Assembly (NCBI GenBank): GCA_037133095.1
Contig: JBAXOT010000021.1
Location: 1-32,657, forward strand
Source of the DNA: CAIMZW01 sp037133095
GTDB lineage: Bacteria > Actinomycetota > Actinomycetes > Nanopelagicales > Nanopelagicaceae
DNA length: 32,657 nt
Direction of reading: 5' to 3'
Both the position numbers and the translations under genes were made by a program. Under the pieces are notes generated by a model. It saw only the letters and a list, made by a program, of their open reading frames with translations, was not told the origin of the DNA and did not search any database. Shown piece by piece: positions 30,630 to 32,657 of this stretch. The first letter of the stretch is position 1, and every line of letters starts with the position of its first letter.

Positions 30630-30666
30630 AAAAATTTCTAGATTTTCGAAAATTTTAGAAAATTTA
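30630..30666 (-). terminator. AT-rich terminator hairpin after the hydrolase gene
   Basis: Around a TTTTCGAAAA centre, the arms AAAATTTCTAGATTTTC and GAAAATTTTAGAAAATTT pair with one extra base. On the minus strand the stem overlaps the end of the hydrolase gene (stop at 30664) and is followed by TTTTTT. It is likely an intrinsic terminator despite the low GC content of its stem. Confidence 0.6.
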
Positions 30667-31374
30667 ATATTCAAGCGGAACTGGCAATCTCGAGGGCGCG
30701 ATAACGCGGACAATCTCGCTCAGAACCCGGTGGACCATCGGCTCACCCACCCAGAGATGCTTGGCGTCGTCGACATTGATTAACTGAATATGGGGAATGA
30801 CAGAAAATCGTTCGAGGGCCGCTTCGGGTTTCAAATAATCATCGTGTTCGGGAATCAGTCCAATCAGGGGCCTGGAATCAGTCGCCCAAAATTCCAAGTC
30901 CTCGGGCTGGGAATAGCGCAGCGGCGGGCTGAGCAAGATCAGACCCTTTACGCGGGGGTCATGGGCGTGGCGCAGGGCGAGGTCAGTTCCAAAACTCCAG
31001 CCAACAACCCAGAGATTGTCGACGCCTACCTCGTCAAAGGCGAAGTTGATAGCAGCCTCAACATCGTATTTCTCAGCATTGCCGAAATCGTGCTCACCTT
31101 CGCTGGTGCCCGCATCGCTGGTGGTGCCACGAGTATTGAATCGAATAATCTCGAGCCCGGCCAGGGCTGGCAAGCGGTTCGCCGCCTTTCGAAAAACGTG
31201 GCTATCCATCATTCCGCCACCCGTTGGGTTGGGATGCAGACAGAGAACCGAGCCGAGTCGCTCGCCAATTGGGGTTGCCACTTCACCAATGAGATTTAGC
31301 CCGTCGGCGGTTCGAATAGTGATTGGCTTGCGATTCGCAGGTAAAACGGTGCTTGGCCTTATTAACTCACTCAC
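30664..31374 (-). CDS. Alpha/beta hydrolase, COG2945-like
   Basis: A 236-residue alpha/beta-fold hydrolase. The nucleophile elbow is G125-W-S127-F-G129; the acid is probably Asp178 or Asp179 in IPEHDDYLKP, and the base His206 in DDAKHLW. CLHPNPTGGGMMDSHVF supplies the oxyanion region, and FNTRGTTSDAGTSEGEHDFG resembles the FNFRGVGxSxGxFDxG block of COG2945 proteins. Substrate is unknown. No signal peptide is seen, so it is cytosolic. The start is GTG 31374; there is no later ATG before the fold and no Shine-Dalgarno site. Only 22 bases separate it from the divergent aldehyde dehydrogenase ATG, so both transcripts may have very short or no leaders. Confidence 0.88.
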   Translation of the reverse strand: MSELIRPSTVLPANRKPITIRTADGLNLIGEVATPIGERLGSVLCLHPNPTGGGMMDSHVFRKAANRLPALAGLEIIRFNTRGTTSDAGTSEGEHDFGNAEKYDVEAAINFAFDEVGVDNLWVVGWSFGTDLALRHAHDPRVKGLILLSPPLRYSQPEDLEFWATDSRPLIGLIPEHDDYLKPEAALERFSVIPHIQLINVDDAKHLWVGEPMVHRVLSEIVRVIAPSRLPVPLEY

Positions 31375-31396
31375 GAATTAAGTTTAGTCTTGCCTT

Positions 31397-32657
31397 ATGG
31401 AAACTACATTCGCAACCCATAACCCTCGAACTGGTGTGCTGGCGCAAGAATTTGAAAACACCTCGCCTTCTGAGGTCAGAGAAAAGGTTGAGGCAGCCAA
31501 ACGAGCCTTCCTTGGTTGGCAACGACTGGGGTTTGCAGGTAGACGGAAAGTGTTACTGGATTGGTGCACGGCATTGACGGATCACTTGGCGGACGTTGCA
31601 GCGATTGTGGCCGCCGAAACAGGCAAACCGATTAGTGATGCGACGCTTGAATCTTCGCTCGCAATTGGCCATCTCGCTTGGGCAGCAAAAAATGCTAAAA
31701 GAAATCTCGAACCTCAAACCCGACCATCTGGGTTGCTGATGTTCAATATGAAGTCAGAAGTTCAGCGATCGCCATTTGGCGTGGTTGGAGTAATTGGCCC
31801 GTGGAACTACCCCATCTTCACCCCCATGGGTTCAATCTCTTACGCCTTAGCTGCTGGTAACACCGTGGTCTTTAAGCCAAGCGAATTTACCCCCGGTGTA
31901 GGAAAGTATTTGGAGGCAACCTTCGCATCCATCGCACCATTTGAGAACATTTTTTCAGTTGTTACTGGACTTCCTGAAACGGGCAAGGCGTTGACCGAAA
32001 GTGCAGTCGACAAAATCTCTTTCACGGGTTCCACCCGAACGGCGAAGAAAGTTGCCGCCGCCTGCGTCGAACGAATGGTCCCCTATGTCCTTGAATGCGG
32101 CGGAAAAGATCCGGTCATCGTCGCCGCCGATGCGGATCTCGATAAAGCCGCTGAGTACGCGTTGTGGTCTGCAATGTCCAACGCTGGTCAAACTTGTATC
32201 GGAGCCGAACGCGTTTATGTAGTCGATTCGGTTGCGGATTCCTTTATCGAGAAAATTTCCCGCATGGCTAGAGAGGTATCTGCAGGAACAAATTACGGAC
32301 CAGCCACCATGCCAAGTCAACTCAATGTAATTCAGAACCATCTCGATGATGCTGCCCGGTTAGGGGCGAAATTTGTGGTGGGAAGTGTTGATTCGGTGAA
32401 GGAACCATTTGTTGAGCCGGTGATCATGGTTGATGTGCCTGAAAGCTCAATCGCGATGCAAGAAGAAACTTTTGGTCCTACGCTTGGGATTAATCGAGTG
32501 AAAAATATTGATGAAGCAATCGCTCTATCCAACAGCACTCGATATGGATTAGCCGCCTCTGTCTTCTCTAAAAAGGACGGCAAGAAAATCGCTTCACAAC
32601 TTCAATGTGGCATGGTCTCAATCAATTCTGTCATCGCTTTTGCCGCTATTGCATCAC
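31397..32657 (+). CDS. NAD(P)-dependent aldehyde dehydrogenase, 3' end outside the window
   Basis: The frame stays open from ATG 31397 to the last base: 420 codons of an enzyme usually 450-500 residues long, so only the C-terminal end is missing. It oxidises an aldehyde to the acid with NAD(P)+. Landmarks are VIGPWNYP (134-139, Asn137 of the oxyanion hole), FTGSTRTAKK (cofactor loop), catalytic base Glu233 in LECGGKDP, catalytic Cys267 in NAGQTCIGAERV, and EETFGP near 355. The substrate cannot be told; SSADH/GabD2-like and general ALDH proteins share these motifs. No clear ribosome site precedes the ATG, which lies 22 bases from the divergent hydrolase start, and a leaderless mRNA is likely. 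Confidence 0.93.
   Translation, partial: METTFATHNPRTGVLAQEFENTSPSEVREKVEAAKRAFLGWQRLGFAGRRKVLLDWCTALTDHLADVAAIVAAETGKPISDATLESSLAIGHLAWAAKNAKRNLEPQTRPSGLLMFNMKSEVQRSPFGVVGVIGPWNYPIFTPMGSISYALAAGNTVVFKPSEFTPGVGKYLEATFASIAPFENIFSVVTGLPETGKALTESAVDKISFTGSTRTAKKVAAACVERMVPYVLECGGKDPVIVAADADLDKAAEYALWSAMSNAGQTCIGAERVYVVDSVADSFIEKISRMAREVSAGTNYGPATMPSQLNVIQNHLDDAARLGAKFVVGSVDSVKEPFVEPVIMVDVPESSIAMQEETFGPTLGINRVKNIDEAIALSNSTRYGLAASVFSKKDGKKIASQLQCGMVSINSVIAFAAIAS

Overview
This window comes from an actinobacterium of moderate GC content. The order rnhC / C4 zinc-ribbon protein / ahpE / DUF3052 / aceE mirrors the mycobacterial neighbourhood Rv2228c-Rv2241. GlgE, a homodimeric AceE, a DUF4032 protein and a Septum_form-like protein also fit this phylum. 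The modest GC content and a lysine-rich 'CPAGYKKK' protein tail suggest a small-genome freshwater lineage (acI / Nanopelagicales-like), but that placement is inference.

Region 1 (1-15540) is core genome. It holds RNase P RNA (minus), yaaA (plus), then on the minus strand a bifunctional RNase HI/phosphatase, a C4 zinc-ribbon coiled-coil protein, tRNA-Val(TAC), an AhpE-type peroxiredoxin and a DUF3052 protein. A plus-strand operon aceE-glgE-glgB follows, with stop/start overlaps that couple pyruvate dehydrogenase E1 to alpha-glucan synthesis. Next are a minus-strand operon (DUF4032 kinase-like, thioredoxin-fold TPR protein without its active-site cysteines, MFS transporter) and a plus-strand AI-2E family permease.

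Region 2 (about 15.6-27.2 kb) is the most interesting part. Six tightly packed minus-strand genes (26332 down to 16206) encode a small membrane protein, a secreted and membrane-anchored von Willebrand factor A (vWA) protein, a 1145-residue tubulin/FtsZ-like GTPase, two proteins of unknown function (one with two membrane helices) and a small lipoprotein. A Septum_form-like protein converges on this operon and a DUF4870 zinc-ribbon membrane protein diverges from it. The set reads as an envelope-spanning cytoskeletal apparatus: a cytosolic polymer-forming GTPase, a transmembrane vWA protein with a large outside domain, and a lipoprotein. Its function cannot be read from the sequence.

Region 3 (27.2-29.9 kb) is AT-richer and holds small membrane proteins (TerC, DUF2752, TM2) plus a secreted-protein gene broken by one in-frame TAA. 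Region 4 (29.95-32.657 kb) returns to core-like composition: an IbpA-type small heat-shock protein with a strong terminator, an alpha/beta hydrolase, and an aldehyde dehydrogenase that runs off the window end. No gene-free stretch exceeds 300 bases. I saw no insertion sequence, CRISPR array, phage gene or replication origin.
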